Positions 10,764-21,467 of a stretch of 64,000 nt of DNA are shown here, piece by piece. The position numbers were made by a program, and so were the translations under genes. Source of the stretch: Vibrio stylophorae (GTDB lineage Bacteria; Pseudomonadota; Gammaproteobacteria; Enterobacterales; Vibrionaceae); contig NZ_CAKLDI010000001.1 in the NCBI RefSeq assembly GCF_921293875.1, positions 2,047,915 through 2,111,914 of the forward strand. The letters are read 5' to 3'. Under the pieces are notes generated by a model. The model made no database searches. It had not been told where the DNA came from and was given only the letters and a program-made list of their open reading frames with translations. The stretch's first letter is position 1. Every line of letters starts with the position of its first letter.

Positions 10764-10772
10764 TGCTATACT
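10764..10772 (+). promoter_or_regulatory. extended -10 promoter for rsfS operon
   Basis: TGC-TATACT is an extended -10 element 33 bp before the rsfS GTG. The -35 region is poor, as expected for extended -10 promoters. It probably drives rsfS-rlmH-mrdA-mrdB-rlpA. Confidence 0.4.
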
Positions 10773-10804
10773 GCGCCCCTCAAGTTTTATCGGAAGGAAT
10801 TTTC

Positions 10805-11122
10805 GTGCAAATCGAACACCTAGAACAATTCGCGGTCGAAGCAGTGGATGATATGAAAGCTGAAGCGATCGTCACCCTCAATGTAGAAGCTTTTAGCTCA
10901 ATCACCAGCCGTATGGTGATTTGTACTGGTACCTCCAATCGCCATGTACATGCCATTGCCCACCATGTGGTGGAAAATGCAAAAGCACTGAAGCTGTCTG
11001 TATTTGGCACCGAAGGTGAAAAAGAGGGCGAATGGGTCGTGGTCGATCTAGGCGATGTCATGGTGCATGTGATGCAGCAAGAATCTCGCGAACGCTACCA
11101 ACTCGAAAAATTGTGGAGTTAG
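10805..11122 (+). CDS. rsfS: ribosomal silencing factor RsfS (YbeB)
   Basis: RsfS binds ribosomal protein L14 on the 50S subunit and blocks subunit joining, lowering translation in starvation. The 105-residue product has the complete Iojap/RsfS fold, with the [16 protein letters not shown] motif and the [16 protein letters not shown] core. I use the GTG at 10805 because GGAAGGA lies 7 bp upstream and the product then begins VQIEHLEQF like its relatives. An upstream ATG at 10763 would overlap the -10 element. It sits 7 bp before rlmH, as in E. coli (ybeB-rlmH-mrdA). Confidence 0.95.
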   Translation: MQIEHLEQFAVEAVDDMKAEAIVTLNVEAFSSITSRMVICTGTSNRHVHAIAHHVVENAKALKLSVFGTEGEKEGEWVVVDLGDVMVHVMQQESRERYQLEKLWS

Positions 11123-11129
11123 TCGCGGC

Positions 11130-11600
11130 ATGAAAATTCAATTAATTGCCGTGGGCACCAAAATGCCAAAATGGGTAGAGCAAGGCTTTGCTGAGTATCA
11201 ACGCCGCTTTCCCAAAGATATGCCGCTTGAACTGGTTGAAATTAGCGCAGGCAAGCGTGGCAAAAATGCAGATATTGCCCGTATTTTACAAAAAGAGGGA
11301 CAAGCAACGCTGACCGCAATTCCCAAGGGTAACCGAATCGTCACCCTCGATATTCCTGGCAAACCGTGGACCACACCACAGCTTGCAGAACAATTAGAAC
11401 AATGGAAATTGGATGGCCGAGATGTCTCCATTTTGATTGGTGGTCCTGAGGGACTATCGCCTGAATGTAAAGCGGCGGCCGATCAAAGCTGGTCGCTTTC
11501 ACCCTTAACGATGCCCCACCCTTTGGTGCGTATCGTGATGGCTGAAAGCCTCTATCGCGCTTGGAGTATTACCACCAACCATCCCTATCATAGAGAGTAG
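11130..11600 (+). CDS. rlmH: 23S rRNA (pseudouridine1915-N3)-methyltransferase RlmH
   Basis: RlmH is a SPOUT-class methyltransferase that methylates pseudouridine 1915 in helix 69 of 23S rRNA on assembled 70S ribosomes. The 156-residue product matches the family length almost exactly (E. coli 155). It shows the knotted SAM-binding segments: [18 protein letters not shown], the glycine-rich FLIGGPEG-like strand ([12 protein letters not shown]), and the C-terminal [22 protein letters not shown] with YHRE at the end. It is translated between rsfS and mrdA with spacers of only 7 and 2 bp. Confidence 0.97.
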   Translation: MKIQLIAVGTKMPKWVEQGFAEYQRRFPKDMPLELVEISAGKRGKNADIARILQKEGQATLTAIPKGNRIVTLDIPGKPWTTPQLAEQLEQWKLDGRDVSILIGGPEGLSPECKAAADQSWSLSPLTMPHPLVRIVMAESLYRAWSITTNHPYHRE

Positions 11601-11602
11601 TT

Positions 11603-13477
11603 GTGCTGTCCTATCGTCGCACTGAAATTCGAGACCACAATGCGGAATCGGCGCTGTTTTTCCGTCGCGCCGTGGTCTCTTTTGCCGGCATTCTTGCGCT
11701 GGTCGGCGTGTTATTGCTCAATCTTTACCATATTCAAGTAAACGAGCATCGCGATTATCAAACGCGCTCCAATGACAACCGCATCAAGGTCGTTCCTGTA
11801 GCGCCGAACCGCGGCCTCATTTACGATCGCAACGGCATTCTGCTGGCAGAAAACCGCCCTGTCTTTAACTTGGAACTGACCCCTGAAAAGGTCAAAGATA
11901 TTCCAGACACATTGGCTCAGCTCAAACAATTGCTGGATCTCTCCGATGATGATCTCAATCGTTTTGATCGCGAACGCCGTCGCACCCGTCGATTTGAAAC
12001 CGTACCGATTAAAACCCAGCTCACTCAAGAGCAAGTCGCGGTCTTCTCGGTAAACCAACACCGCTTTCCTGGGGTGGAAGTCAAAGCCTATCTCAAACGC
12101 TATTACCCCTATGGGGATGCACTGACCCACGTTCTTGGCTATGTTGCGAAAATCAACGACAGCGATCTCGCGCGCTTAGATAAAGAAGATAAACTCGCCA
12201 ATTACAAAGCCACACGTGATATCGGTAAGCTTGGCATCGAGCGTTTTTATGAAGATACACTTCACGGCACAGCTGGCTATCAAGAGGTAGAGGTCAATAG
12301 TCGTGGTCGTATCATCCGCACCTTGAAATACGTACCGCCAGTACCCGGTAAAGATATCGTACTTAACTTAGATATCGACCTGCAGCTGTATATTGCCAAG
12401 CTACTGGACAACCGCCGCGGTGCTGTGGTCGTCGTCGACCCGAAAGACAGTGGCATTCTCGCCATGGTCTCAAGTCCAAGCTATGATCCAAACCTGTTTG
12501 TGCATGGTATTTCAGGCCGTGAATATGGTGCCCTGCTCAATGATTTAGACCGCCCATTGGTCAACCGAGCCACCTTGGGAATTTACCCCCCTGCTTCCAC
12601 GGTGAAACCTTTCATTGCTGTTGCTGCGCTCACTGAAGATGTGATTACCCCAACCACCACCCGTAATGATCCGGGGATTTGGCGTATTCCAAATTCAAAA
12701 ACCCGACCATTCCGTGACTGGCTTCGTTGGGGCCATGGCCCTGTTAATATAGTCAAAGCCATTGAAGAGTCAGTGGACACTTTCTTCTATCAAATCGCTT
12801 ATGACATGGGCATTGATCGCTTATCCGCATGGATGAAACTTTTTGGTTTCGGCCACCAAACAGGCGTCGATATCCATGAAGAAAGCCCAGCGAATATGCC
12901 AACCCGCGAATGGAAACAAGCCCGTTACCGCCAACCTTGGTATCAAGGTGACACCATTCCGGTCGGGATTGGCCAAGGCTACTGGACTGCAACACCGCTT
13001 CAGCTTGCTAAAGCCACCACAGTGCTGGTCAACGATGGTGTGGTGCGTGCGCCGCATCTACTTCGTGGCCGCATGGTCAACGATCAAGTTGCCATTAAAT
13101 CGGTTCCTGTAGAGCACACTATTGTCGGTGTTGACCAAAGTTATTGGGATATTGCCAAAGAAGGGATGCGTCTTGTCGATCATGGTCGCAAAGGGACTGC
13201 GCGCCGCGCCTTTGCCAAAACGCCTTATATGACAGCAGGCAAATCAGGCACTGCGCAGGTCTTTGGCCTAGGTGAAGATGAAGATTATGATGCCGATGAA
13301 GTGGCTGAGCATCTACGTGACCATGCCCTCTTCACAGCCTATGCCCCTTTCAAGAAACCAGAAGTAGTGGTCTCTATGGTGCTCGAAAATGCCGGTGGTG
13401 GCTCCAGTAATGCTGCGCCAATTGTACGTGAAATTTTTGACCACATTTTAGTGGATACAAAAAAGGATAAGAAATGA
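11603..13477 (+). CDS. mrdA: penicillin-binding protein 2 (elongasome transpeptidase)
   Basis: PBP2 is the DD-transpeptidase of the rod complex and works with RodA and MreBCD in sidewall peptidoglycan synthesis. The 624-residue product has one N-terminal membrane anchor (about 25-45), a dimerisation/pedestal domain, and a transpeptidase domain with SxxK as STVK near residue 332, SxN-equivalent SVDT near 389 and KSGTAQ near 548. The length agrees with E. coli MrdA (633). The start is a GTG at 11603, two bases after the rlmH stop, with GAGAG upstream. The stop overlaps mrdB by four bases (ATGA), indicating translational coupling of synthase and transpeptidase. Confidence 0.97.
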   Translation: MLSYRRTEIRDHNAESALFFRRAVVSFAGILALVGVLLLNLYHIQVNEHRDYQTRSNDNRIKVVPVAPNRGLIYDRNGILLAENRPVFNLELTPEKVKDIPDTLAQLKQLLDLSDDDLNRFDRERRRTRRFETVPIKTQLTQEQVAVFSVNQHRFPGVEVKAYLKRYYPYGDALTHVLGYVAKINDSDLARLDKEDKLANYKATRDIGKLGIERFYEDTLHGTAGYQEVEVNSRGRIIRTLKYVPPVPGKDIVLNLDIDLQLYIAKLLDNRRGAVVVVDPKDSGILAMVSSPSYDPNLFVHGISGREYGALLNDLDRPLVNRATLGIYPPASTVKPFIAVAALTEDVITPTTTRNDPGIWRIPNSKTRPFRDWLRWGHGPVNIVKAIEESVDTFFYQIAYDMGIDRLSAWMKLFGFGHQTGVDIHEESPANMPTREWKQARYRQPWYQGDTIPVGIGQGYWTATPLQLAKATTVLVNDGVVRAPHLLRGRMVNDQVAIKSVPVEHTIVGVDQSYWDIAKEGMRLVDHGRKGTARRAFAKTPYMTAGKSGTAQVFGLGEDEDYDADEVAEHLRDHALFTAYAPFKKPEVVVSMVLENAGGGSSNAAPIVREIFDHILVDTKKDKK

Positions 13478-14589
13478 GTTTGGTTCATTCGCATCGTCAG
13501 TCACTGTCGCAGCGTTTTCATATCGATATGCCTCTGCTCTCTGCGATTTTAATCTTGATGGGCTTTGCGTTGATCGTCATGTATAGCGCCAGCGGTCAAA
13601 GTATGGGGATGATGGAGCGCCAAGCATTTCGTATGATTTTGGCGCTGGGCGTAATGTTTTGTCTTGCCCAAATTCCGCCGCGCCACTACGAAAATTGGGC
13701 ACCGCACCTCTACTTTGTCGGTATCTGCCTGTTACTTGGCGTATTGCTCTTTGGTGAAACTTCAAAAGGTGCCCAGCGCTGGCTCAATTTAGGGGTGATT
13801 CGTTTTCAGCCCTCAGAGATGATCAAGCTCGCAGTGCCACTGATGGTTGCTCGCTATATCGGTAATAAACCACTGCCGCCAAAGTTACGCTTTATTGCCG
13901 TAGCGCTGATGATGGTCTTTGTGCCCACTATTTTAATTGCGAAACAACCCGACTTGGGGACATCAATTCTCATTGCCGCCTCTGGGGTCTTTGTGATCTT
14001 TTTATCTGGCATCAGCTGGCGTTTACTGGTGTCTGCAGCCGCTGCTGTAATGGGATTTTTGCCTATCCTCTGGTTTTATCTGATGCATGATTACCAGCGA
14101 ACCCGCGTGTTAACGCTGTTTAATCCAGAGTCTGACCCACTAGGCGCGGGCTACCATATCATCCAATCAAAAATTGCCATCGGCTCTGGTGGTTTATTTG
14201 GTAAAGGCTGGATGCAAGGCACGCAATCACAACTTGAATTCTTGCCTGAGCGTCACACTGACTTTATCTTTGCGGTAATCGCCGAAGAGTGGGGATTAAT
14301 TGGCGTCATGGCTTTGCTTTGCCTCTACCTTTTTATTATTGGTCGCGGCTTAGTTTTGGCCTCGCGCGCGCAAACTGCTTTTGGCCGAATGATGGCAGGG
14401 AGTATTGTTTTAAGCTTCTTCGTCTATATTTTTGTAAACATCGGCATGGTCAGCGGCATCTTGCCCGTGGTTGGTGTGCCACTGCCTCTCGTCAGTTATG
14501 GCGGCACCTCCATGGTGACCTTGATGGCAGGCTTTGGTATTTTGATGTCCATCCACACCCATAGAAAATTACTATCGCGAGCGAACTAA
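13474..14589 (+). CDS. mrdB: rod-shape peptidoglycan glycosyltransferase RodA
   Basis: RodA is a SEDS-family polytopic glycosyltransferase that polymerises lipid II for cell elongation as partner of PBP2. The 371-residue product (E. coli 370) has about ten membrane segments. Characteristic SEDS signatures include the [14 protein letters not shown] segment, KQPDLGTS, the large extracellular loop with [23 protein letters not shown] and [18 protein letters not shown], and [14 protein letters not shown] near the C-terminus. It overlaps mrdA by four bases upstream and rlpA by one base downstream, so mrdA-mrdB-rlpA form a tightly coupled cassette. Confidence 0.97.
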   Translation: MSLVHSHRQSLSQRFHIDMPLLSAILILMGFALIVMYSASGQSMGMMERQAFRMILALGVMFCLAQIPPRHYENWAPHLYFVGICLLLGVLLFGETSKGAQRWLNLGVIRFQPSEMIKLAVPLMVARYIGNKPLPPKLRFIAVALMMVFVPTILIAKQPDLGTSILIAASGVFVIFLSGISWRLLVSAAAAVMGFLPILWFYLMHDYQRTRVLTLFNPESDPLGAGYHIIQSKIAIGSGGLFGKGWMQGTQSQLEFLPERHTDFIFAVIAEEWGLIGVMALLCLYLFIIGRGLVLASRAQTAFGRMMAGSIVLSFFVYIFVNIGMVSGILPVVGVPLPLVSYGGTSMVTLMAGFGILMSIHTHRKLLSRAN

Positions 14590-15380
14590 TGCGTCGATTC
14601 CTGTTTATCTTCACAGCCTTACTTTTAGCGGGCTGTGCAAAAGAAGCACCAAAAACTGACGGCCGTTATGAGCTTGCCAATGATGTTGCGCCTGCGCAGC
14701 TACCAAGCCATATTCATCAAGAGAGTGCGGTGCCACGTTATGAGCCGCCAAGCCTTGCCGGCAACAAAGACTACACTGTGCGCGGCGTACGCTATCAGGT
14801 CCTCAAGAGCCCAACAGCGTTTAGCCAAACCGGCGATGCATCTTGGTATGGTGAAAAGTTTCATGGCCATAAAACCTCCAATGGTGAGGTTTATGACATG
14901 TACTCCATGACTGCAGCGCATAAAACATTGCCGCTTCCAAGTTATGTGCGTGTGACCAACTTAAATAACCAAAAAAGTGTGATCGTCCGCGTCAATGATC
15001 GTGGCCCATTTCATCAAGGTCGCATTATTGATTTAAGCTATGCCGCTGCACTTAAGCTAGATGTCATTCGAACTGGTACCGCGCCAGTTCAAATTGAATT
15101 AATTCCAATGACGCCACCGAATGATAAAGCAGAGTGGCAGTCGAGCAGCACGCACAATTATTGGATTCAACTTGTCGCACTTTCCAATGCAGAAAAAGCA
15201 AAAGAAAAAGCAATGGAACTTTCTAAGCAATTTGAGACACCAATAAAGGTTCGCAGTGAAGGTCAAGTTCATCGCTTACGTGCTGGTCCATTTACAAATC
15301 GCCATGATGCACTAATGTGGCAGCAAAAATTACAAGCAAAGGGTTTTGACCAAGCGTATATCCTGACCGAAGCCCATTAA
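14589..15380 (+). CDS. rlpA: septal-ring lytic transglycosylase / lipoprotein RlpA
   Basis: RlpA is an outer-membrane lipoprotein that binds denuded septal glycans and, in some species, cleaves them. The 263-residue precursor has lipobox LLAGC (Cys16), a double-psi beta-barrel domain (about 80-170) including ASWYGEKFHGHKTSNGE and VRVNDRGPFHQGRIIDLSY, and a C-terminal SPOR domain (about 190-262). The Asp in RVNDRGPF is the family's catalytic candidate, and the conserved His in FHGHKTSNGE is present. The protein is shorter than E. coli RlpA (362). The start overlaps the mrdB stop (TAATG). dacA follows after 99 bp with its own probable promoter. Confidence 0.94.
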   Translation: MRRFLFIFTALLLAGCAKEAPKTDGRYELANDVAPAQLPSHIHQESAVPRYEPPSLAGNKDYTVRGVRYQVLKSPTAFSQTGDASWYGEKFHGHKTSNGEVYDMYSMTAAHKTLPLPSYVRVTNLNNQKSVIVRVNDRGPFHQGRIIDLSYAAALKLDVIRTGTAPVQIELIPMTPPNDKAEWQSSSTHNYWIQLVALSNAEKAKEKAMELSKQFETPIKVRSEGQVHRLRAGPFTNRHDALMWQQKLQAKGFDQAYILTEAH

Positions 15381-15426
15381 TTTTACCAATGCTGACATTT
15401 GAAGCTGAGCACTGTCTTGGTTTCTT

Positions 15427-15435
15427 TGGTATAGT
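15427..15435 (+). promoter_or_regulatory. extended -10 promoter for dacA
   Basis: TGG-TATAGT lies 45 bp before the dacA start in the rlpA-dacA gap. No convincing -35 hexamer is present, which fits an extended -10 promoter. Confidence 0.35.
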
Positions 15436-15479
15436 ATTTGGTAATTACACTCGAATTTAACTTAAGCACTTAAATTTCA

Positions 15480-16652
15480 ATGATGAAAATCTCAACAATT
15501 CTAAAAACAGTGGCCACTGGTGCCATGCTCATGTTGTCATCTACCGCGATGGCAGTGCCTTCTGTTGTGCCGGATGCACCTGATATTGCAGCCAAAGGCT
15601 ATGTCCTGATGGATTTCCATTCAGGCAAAGTGATCGCGTCTAAAAACGCAGAAACACGCCTGCACCCAGCAAGCCTCACCAAGATCATGACCAGTTATGT
15701 GATTGGCCAAGCGATCGCTCGTGGCGACATCAGCCTTGACGATACCGTTGTGGTCAGCAAAAACGCATGGTCAACCAACTTCCCTGACTCATCGAAGATG
15801 TTCATTGAAGTCGGCACCGAAGTTAAAGTTGCTGACCTGAACCGCGGTATCATCATCCAATCAGGTAACGATGCCTGTGTCGCTATGGCAGAACATGTTG
15901 CAGGCTCAGAAGATGCCTTTGTTGATTTGATGAACGCTTGGGCAAAACAGCTTGGCTTGACCCACACTCATTTTGCTAACGTGCATGGCTTGGATAATCC
16001 AAACCTATACACCACACCAATGGATATGGCGAAACTAGCGCGTGCGCTGATTCGTGATGTACCTGAAGAGTACAAAATCTACGGCGAAAAAGAGTTCACC
16101 TATAACGGCATCAAACAATACAACCGTAACGGTCTATTGTGGGATACCAGCTTGCATGTTGATGGCATGAAAACGGGCCATACCAATAAAGCAGGTTATA
16201 GCCTAGTCAGTTCAGCAACTGATGGCGACATGCGTCTGATTGCAGTGGTAATGGGCACAGCGAACGCCAATGCACGTAAAGCTGAAAGTAAAAAGCTATT
16301 GAACTATGGCTTCCGCTTCTTTGATACCGTTTCACCACACAAAGCCAACGAAACGCTGATTTCTGAGCGTGTATGGATGGGTGATACCGACGAAGTTGCT
16401 CTTGGCGTCAAAGAAGACACCTATGTCACGCTACCTCGTGGTCAAGTGAAAGACCTCAAAACTAACTTTGAAATGAGTAAAGAGTTGGTTGCACCAATCA
16501 AAGAAGGTGATGTTGTCGGTACACTTTATTATCAAGTCGATGGTAAAGATGTTGCCAAATATGATCTTGTTGCATTGAATACAGTAGAAAAAGGCGGTTT
16601 CTTTAGTCGTTTGATCGACTACATTTTGATGCTGATTCAAAGCTGGTTCTAA
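15480..16652 (+). CDS. dacA: D-alanyl-D-alanine carboxypeptidase (PBP5/6 type)
   Basis: DacA trims the terminal D-Ala from peptidoglycan pentapeptides and helps keep cell shape. The 390-residue precursor has a cleavable signal peptide ending AMA near residue 25. The class C PBP motifs are SLTK near residue 65, SGN near 129 and KTG near 230. A beta-rich PBP5 C-terminal domain and a terminal amphipathic membrane-anchoring helix (FFSRLIDYILMLIQSWF) follow. All active-site motifs are intact. It is followed by its own terminator. The location after rlpA and before ybeD-lipB matches the enteric order. Confidence 0.97.
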   Translation: MMKISTILKTVATGAMLMLSSTAMAVPSVVPDAPDIAAKGYVLMDFHSGKVIASKNAETRLHPASLTKIMTSYVIGQAIARGDISLDDTVVVSKNAWSTNFPDSSKMFIEVGTEVKVADLNRGIIIQSGNDACVAMAEHVAGSEDAFVDLMNAWAKQLGLTHTHFANVHGLDNPNLYTTPMDMAKLARALIRDVPEEYKIYGEKEFTYNGIKQYNRNGLLWDTSLHVDGMKTGHTNKAGYSLVSSATDGDMRLIAVVMGTANANARKAESKKLLNYGFRFFDTVSPHKANETLISERVWMGDTDEVALGVKEDTYVTLPRGQVKDLKTNFEMSKELVAPIKEGDVVGTLYYQVDGKDVAKYDLVALNTVEKGGFFSRLIDYILMLIQSWF

Positions 16653-16669
16653 GCACATTGAATCTAATG

Positions 16670-16697
16670 AATAAAGGCACCCACGGGTGCCTTTATT
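16670..16697 (+). terminator. dacA terminator
   Basis: AATAAAGGCACCC-AC-GGGTGCCTTTATT forms a strong symmetric stem 18 bp after the dacA stop, with an interrupted T-tract on the right arm. Confidence 0.8.
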
Positions 16698-16811
16698 ATT
16701 TGAGATATTACTTGAAACTTTGTTAGTTAGACCAAATTGCTTCAGACTTGAGTTCTGATGCGAACCCCATTAAGATGCACAGCCACAAATTTCGGCCTGT
16801 GAGGAGTACCT

Positions 16812-17081
16812 ATGGAACAGCAAGCCACACTTCGAGATCTACTCGAGTTCCCTTGTCAATTTAGCTATAAAGTCATGGGTCATGCTAATCCTGAACTTGT
16901 TGGACGCGTGCTTGAAGTGATTCAGCGTCATGCGCCAGGTGATTACAATCCCAAAGTGACACCAAGTGCAAAAGGGAATTGGCATGCCGTGTCAGTTACC
17001 ATTACAGCCACAAATATTGATCAAGTCGAAACCCTCTATAAAGAGCTAGGCGAAATCGATATCGTCAAAATGGTTCTGTAA
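16812..17081 (+). CDS. ybeD: DUF493 / UPF0250 protein YbeD
   Basis: This small 89-residue cytosolic protein of the YbeD family has an ACT-like alpha/beta fold and no confirmed function. The typical family sequence [25 protein letters not shown] is visible in pieces near residues 13-37, and the C-terminal [18 protein letters not shown] matches the family end. The length equals the family norm (E. coli 87). Its constant position between dacA and lipB in enterics and vibrios is the main functional hint (lipoate metabolism or envelope). The Shine-Dalgarno GAGGAG lies about 6 bp upstream. Confidence 0.93.
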   Translation: MEQQATLRDLLEFPCQFSYKVMGHANPELVGRVLEVIQRHAPGDYNPKVTPSAKGNWHAVSVTITATNIDQVETLYKELGEIDIVKMVL

Positions 17082-17093
17082 TACCCCTACTTT

Positions 17094-17119
17094 TTGGCGG
17101 CTGATCTTTCGGCCGCCAA
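17094..17119 (+). other. hairpin between ybeD and lipB
   Basis: TTGGCGGC and GCCGCCAA form an 8-bp stem with a 10-nt loop, followed by TGGTATACTG with no T-tract. It could be a weak terminator for ybeD or a 3'-end protector. TATACT at 17123-17128 may be the -10 of a lipB promoter. Confidence 0.45.
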
Positions 17120-17160
17120 TGGTATACTGCCTCCATTGACCTTGATGGAGTGCCTTATCA

Positions 17161-17799
17161 GTGTCTCAAATTCTAATAAAAAATCTTGGCCAATGTGAGT
17201 ATTTACCCACATGGCAAGCCATGGTGGACTTCACCAATCAGCGCGATCAACATACAGATGATCAAATTTGGTTAGTGGAACACCCTGCTGTTTTTACCCA
17301 AGGACAAGCGGGTAAAGCAGAGCACCTCCTCAATACCGGTGATATTCCTGTCGTGCAAAGTGATCGCGGCGGACAAGTGACTTACCACGGACCGGGTCAA
17401 ATTGTCGCTTATGTTCTTATTGACCTAAAACGCGCAAAAATCACTGTGCGTGAACTGGTCAGCGCCCTTGAAAATAGTGTGATTGCTACACTCGCCCATT
17501 ATGGCGTTGAATCGCGCGCACGCGCAGATGCCCCGGGAGTGTATGTTGGCGATGACAAAATTTGTTCATTGGGACTACGAATTCGTCGCGGCTGCAGCTT
17601 TCATGGATTGGCACTTAATATTAATATGGATCTTCAGCCTTTTGAGCGAATCAACCCCTGTGGTTATGCGGGCATGAAAATGACCCAGCTCAGCCAACTG
17701 GGTGGGCCAACACAGATAGAAGCGGTCATTCCAGTGTTAACCGAAGCCCTTATAAAAGAAATCAACCGCAACCAGCATTCAATGGAAAGCAATTTATGA
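17161..17799 (+). CDS. lipB: octanoyl-[ACP]:protein N-octanoyltransferase LipB
   Basis: LipB moves octanoate from acyl carrier protein to lipoyl domains of 2-oxoacid dehydrogenases and the glycine cleavage H protein; LipA then inserts sulfur. The 212-residue product has the motif [17 protein letters not shown], the catalytic-lysine region [13 protein letters not shown], and the nucleophile Cys in [10 protein letters not shown] near residue 166. The start is a GTG at 17161 with GGAG upstream. The stop overlaps lipA (ATGA), so the two steps of endogenous lipoate synthesis are translationally coupled. Confidence 0.97.
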   Translation: MSQILIKNLGQCEYLPTWQAMVDFTNQRDQHTDDQIWLVEHPAVFTQGQAGKAEHLLNTGDIPVVQSDRGGQVTYHGPGQIVAYVLIDLKRAKITVRELVSALENSVIATLAHYGVESRARADAPGVYVGDDKICSLGLRIRRGCSFHGLALNINMDLQPFERINPCGYAGMKMTQLSQLGGPTQIEAVIPVLTEALIKEINRNQHSMESNL

Positions 17800-18761
17800 G
17801 CAAACCAATCGAAATGGAACGCGGTGTTAAATACCGCGACGCCGATAAAATGGCGCTCATTCCAGTCAAAAATATGCAGGTCGAAGAAAAACCTGTATTG
17901 AAAAAACCAGACTGGATGAAAATCAAGCTCCCTTCGGACAGCAAGCGCATCCAAGAGATCAAAGCAACCATGCGGGAGCATAAGTTGCACTCTGTTTGTG
18001 AAGAAGCATCCTGCCCAAACCTAGCTGAATGTTTTAACCACGGTACGGCGACCTTTATGATTTTGGGCGCCATCTGTACCCGTCGTTGCCCATTCTGCGA
18101 TGTTGCCCATGGTCGTCCATTAACACCAGACGCCAATGAGCCAGCCCATCTTGGTACCACCATTCAAGCAATGAAACTCAAATATGTGGTGGTGACCTCA
18201 GTGGATCGCGATGATCTTCGAGATGGCGGCGCGCAGCATTTTGCTGACTGCATTCGTGAAATTCGCGGCCAGAATCCAGGTATCAAAATTGAAACCCTTG
18301 TGCCCGATTTTCGTGGTCGTATGGATGTGGCATTGGATCTACTCAAAGACAATCCACCGGATGTCTTTAACCACAACCTAGAAACTGCACCGCGCCTTTA
18401 TCGTCGCGCACGTCCAGGTGCCAACTACAAATGGTCTTTGGAGCTACTGAAACGCTTTAAGGAGATGCATCCTGAAGTACCAACCAAATCTGGTTTGATG
18501 ATGGGTCTAGGTGAAACCAAAGAGGAGATCGTTGAAGTTCTCAAAGATCTTCGCGCGCACGGTGTCACCATGCTCACGCTTGGCCAATATTTAGCACCAA
18601 GCCGCCATCACCTTCCTGTGGAGCGCTACGTGCCACCAGAAGAGTTTGACGAGCTCAAGGCCATTGCACTAGAGCTTGGCTTTACCCATGCAGCCTGTGG
18701 TCCATTTGTACGTTCGTCGTACCATGCTGACCTACAAGCGCAAGGTGTGGATGTAGGCTAA
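17796..18761 (+). CDS. lipA: lipoyl synthase LipA
   Basis: LipA is a radical-SAM enzyme that inserts two sulfur atoms into octanoylated proteins. The 321-residue product has the auxiliary-cluster motif C-x4-C-x5-C in [12 protein letters not shown] and the radical-SAM motif CTRRCPFC, and a C-terminal RSSYHAD segment that supplies the serine ligand of the auxiliary cluster. The length is identical to E. coli LipA (321). It overlaps lipB by four bases and is followed 27 bp later by a strong terminator shared with convergent proA. Confidence 0.98.
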   Translation: MSKPIEMERGVKYRDADKMALIPVKNMQVEEKPVLKKPDWMKIKLPSDSKRIQEIKATMREHKLHSVCEEASCPNLAECFNHGTATFMILGAICTRRCPFCDVAHGRPLTPDANEPAHLGTTIQAMKLKYVVVTSVDRDDLRDGGAQHFADCIREIRGQNPGIKIETLVPDFRGRMDVALDLLKDNPPDVFNHNLETAPRLYRRARPGANYKWSLELLKRFKEMHPEVPTKSGLMMGLGETKEEIVEVLKDLRAHGVTMLTLGQYLAPSRHHLPVERYVPPEEFDELKAIALELGFTHAACGPFVRSSYHADLQAQGVDVG

Positions 18762-18788
18762 CGACAGAACAGCCATGCCATTTGCAAT

Positions 18789-18817
18789 AAAAAAGCGAGC
18801 TTCAAGCTCGCTTTTTT
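18789..18817. terminator. bidirectional terminator between lipA and proA
   Basis: A six-A tract, GCGAGCTT/AAGCTCGC stem and six-T tract form a symmetric intrinsic terminator between convergent lipA and proA. Confidence 0.9.
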
Positions 18818-18844
18818 GATGTCGATAAAACTTACGCAGCATCA

Positions 18845-20101
18845 TTATGCGCGAATCAGATCGTCACCAATACCAATCCATTTATAAGTCGTTAACGCTT
18901 CCAGCCCCATTGGGCCTCGGGCATGAAGTTTTTGCGTACTTACGGCCACTTCTGCGCCCAAACCAAATTGGCCGCCATCGGTAAAGCGAGTCGAGGCATT
19001 GACATATACAGCCGCCGCGTCCACTTCATGGGTAAAACGCTCTGCATTGTGTAGTGATTGCGTCAAAATCGCCTCTGAGTGCTGTGACGTATGCTGACGG
19101 ATATGAGCAATGGCTTCATCCAAATCAGCCACAATCTTGGCATTTAGATTCAAACTCACCCACTCTTGGTCAAAATCACCGGCTTTTAGCGCTTCAACGC
19201 TCATACCACCTTGCTCAAGCCAAGTTTTTGCCTCGCCTTCCGCATGACCAATCACCTTTGATTGGGCCAAGGTTTGCGCAAGCTTCGGTAAAAACTGCTG
19301 CGCCACGGCTTGGTGAACCAATACAGTATCCAGTGCGTTACACACGCTTGGGCGCTGCACTTTGGCATTTTCAACCAGCGCGACCGCTTTATCCAAATGT
19401 GCACTTTCATCAACGAACATATGGCAAATGCCAATCCCACCGGTGATTACTGGAATCGTTGATTGTTCTTTGCAAAGCTGATGCAAACCTGCGCCACCGC
19501 GAGGAATAATCATATCCACATATTGATCAAGCTTAAGTAGCTCAGCCACATAGCGGCGGTCTGGATCGCGAATATATTGAATCGCAGTGGCTGGCAAACC
19601 AGCGTTTTCAAGACCCGCTTGAATTTGCTCAATCAACACCAAATTAGAATGAATGGTCTCTTTACCACCGCGCATAATCACTGCGTTGCCCGTTTTCAGG
19701 CACAAACCCGCAACGTCTATGGTTACATTTGGGCGCGCTTCATAAATCGTGCCCACCACGCCAAGCGGAACGCGGCGACGGCTTAAGCGCAAACCATTTT
19801 CAAGCGCGCAGCCATCAATCACCTCCCCCACAGGATCAGGTAGTGCAATCACATGGCGAAGGTCAGCAATAATGCCAGCTAAACGACCTTCATCAAGCAA
19901 TAAACGGTCTAACAATGCATCAGATAAACCATTGGCACGCCCTGCTTCAATATCTTTGCCATTGGCCGCAAGGATCGCCGATACATTTTGCTCAAGCTGA
20001 ACCGCAATGGCTTCAAGCGCTTGGTTTTTTTGCGCGGTATTCAGCATGGCAAGCTGATAACTTGCTTGGCGCGCATCGGCGCCCATTTTTTGCATGTCCA
20101 T
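18845..20101 (-). CDS. proA: gamma-glutamyl phosphate reductase ProA
   Basis: ProA reduces glutamyl-5-phosphate to glutamate-5-semialdehyde with NADPH, the second step of proline synthesis. The 418-residue product is an aldehyde-dehydrogenase-superfamily protein with the catalytic cysteine in [11 protein letters not shown], the [14 protein letters not shown] segment and the C-terminal [15 protein letters not shown]. The length matches E. coli ProA (417). The ATG at 20101 has AAGGA 8 bp upstream. It begins 10 bp after proB, forming the usual proBA operon. Confidence 0.97.
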   Translation of the reverse strand: MDMQKMGADARQASYQLAMLNTAQKNQALEAIAVQLEQNVSAILAANGKDIEAGRANGLSDALLDRLLLDEGRLAGIIADLRHVIALPDPVGEVIDGCALENGLRLSRRRVPLGVVGTIYEARPNVTIDVAGLCLKTGNAVIMRGGKETIHSNLVLIEQIQAGLENAGLPATAIQYIRDPDRRYVAELLKLDQYVDMIIPRGGAGLHQLCKEQSTIPVITGGIGICHMFVDESAHLDKAVALVENAKVQRPSVCNALDTVLVHQAVAQQFLPKLAQTLAQSKVIGHAEGEAKTWLEQGGMSVEALKAGDFDQEWVSLNLNAKIVADLDEAIAHIRQHTSQHSEAILTQSLHNAERFTHEVDAAAVYVNASTRFTDGGQFGLGAEVAVSTQKLHARGPMGLEALTTYKWIGIGDDLIRA

Positions 20102-20111
20102 GGGGTTATCC

Positions 20112-21245
20112 TTATATCAAAACAAGATCGTCACGGTGGATTGCCACGTGACCATATTCATAGCCCAAAATTTCACCAATGCGATCGCTGTGCTGGCCCA
20201 TAATCAGTGCCATCTCTTTGGCATCATAACGGCATAAACCGCGACCAATGACATGACCTTCAGCATCACACAAACGCACTAAACAGCCACGGCGAAAATC
20301 ACCACGAATCGCAGTGATCCCCTTCGGTAGTAGACTGCTATTTTTAGTCGTGACAGCAGCGACAGCGCCAGCATCCAGCACAATATCACCCGATGCTGGC
20401 GGCCCAGCTAAGATCCATTGTTTACGACTTTCAAGCGGCGAAGTCATAGCCAGAAAACGCGTGCCCTCGGCATCACCATTGACCACATCCTGAATCAGCT
20501 GTGGCTGACCACCAGCGGCAATCGTTACTTCAATTCCAGCGCGGCGCGCGATATCCGCCGCTTGTAATTTAGTCGCCATACCGCCCGTACCAAGCGTCGT
20601 GCCACTGCCACCCGCAAGTTTGCGCAAGGTCTCATCAATGGTATGAACTTCGCGAATCAGCTCTGCATTTGGGTTTGTGCGTGGATCAGCAGTAAATAAA
20701 CCGCGCTGATCAGTCAACAAAATCAGTTTATCGGCATGTGCCAAAATGGCCACCATGGCGGACAAATTGTCATTATCTCCCACTTTAATTTCAGTGGTCG
20801 CCACCGCATCATTTTCGTTAATGACAGGAATAATATCGTGTTCAAGCAATGTCATTAAGGTATCACGGGCATTCAGGTAACGACCGCGATCATCTAAATC
20901 CGCGCGCGTTAACAACATTTGTCCAACGTGATAGCCATAAATAGCAAAGAGCTCTTCCCATACATGAATCAAGCGACTTTGGCCCACCGCTGCAAGCATC
21001 TGTTTACTTGCCACGGTTTTGGGCAATTCCGGGTAACCCAAATGTTCGCGACCCGCAGCAATCGCTGCAGAGGTGACGACAATGACTTGGTGCCCTTGGC
21101 GCTTAAGCGCAACGCACTGGCGAACCAATTCCAGCATATGGGCGCGATCAAGCTTTAATGAACCGCCAGTAAGCACGCTGGAGCCAAATTTTACCACCAC
21201 ACGTTGTGATGGTCGGGTTTCCATTTCCGAAAGCCGCTGTTGCAT
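20112..21245 (-). CDS. proB: glutamate 5-kinase ProB
   Basis: ProB phosphorylates glutamate to start proline biosynthesis and is the feedback-inhibited step in relatives. An amino-acid-kinase domain ([14 protein letters not shown] onward, with [22 protein letters not shown] and [19 protein letters not shown]) is followed by a C-terminal PUA domain from about residue 275. The start is not certain: in-frame ATGs lie at 21311, 21245 and 21224. The first adds an unconserved leader. 21245 has GAAG upstream at acceptable spacing and gives 377 residues. 21224 gives 370 residues, closest to the E. coli length of 367, but has no good Shine-Dalgarno. Ten bases separate it from proA. Confidence 0.94.
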   Translation of the reverse strand: MQQRLSEMETRPSQRVVVKFGSSVLTGGSLKLDRAHMLELVRQCVALKRQGHQVIVVTSAAIAAGREHLGYPELPKTVASKQMLAAVGQSRLIHVWEELFAIYGYHVGQMLLTRADLDDRGRYLNARDTLMTLLEHDIIPVINENDAVATTEIKVGDNDNLSAMVAILAHADKLILLTDQRGLFTADPRTNPNAELIREVHTIDETLRKLAGGSGTTLGTGGMATKLQAADIARRAGIEVTIAAGGQPQLIQDVVNGDAEGTRFLAMTSPLESRKQWILAGPPASGDIVLDAGAVAAVTTKNSSLLPKGITAIRGDFRRGCLVRLCDAEGHVIGRGLCRYDAKEMALIMGQHSDRIGEILGYEYGHVAIHRDDLVLI

Positions 21246-21421
21246 GGGTTTTACTTCATCAATAAAAAAAGAATGGACACTTCTTTTATCAATCACGCCA
21301 TCAAAGGGCAAGTGCTTTATTGCAATTGATATTTTGGTCTTTGGATAATGATGTAAAAGCGCCTTTCATTAGAGAAGGATGCCAGTTTTTCAGTGCTTTT
21401 TAACCGATCCTTTGGCGCACA

Positions 21422-21447
21422 AAAAAGACCACCTTGGTGGTCTTTTT
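21422..21447. terminator. terminator downstream of crl
   Basis: AAAAAGACCACC-TT-GGTGGTCTTTTT is symmetric and lies 20 bp beyond the leftward crl stop, separating crl from proBA. Confidence 0.85.
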
Positions 21448-21467
21448 GAGAGCGGCAACAGCTTAAA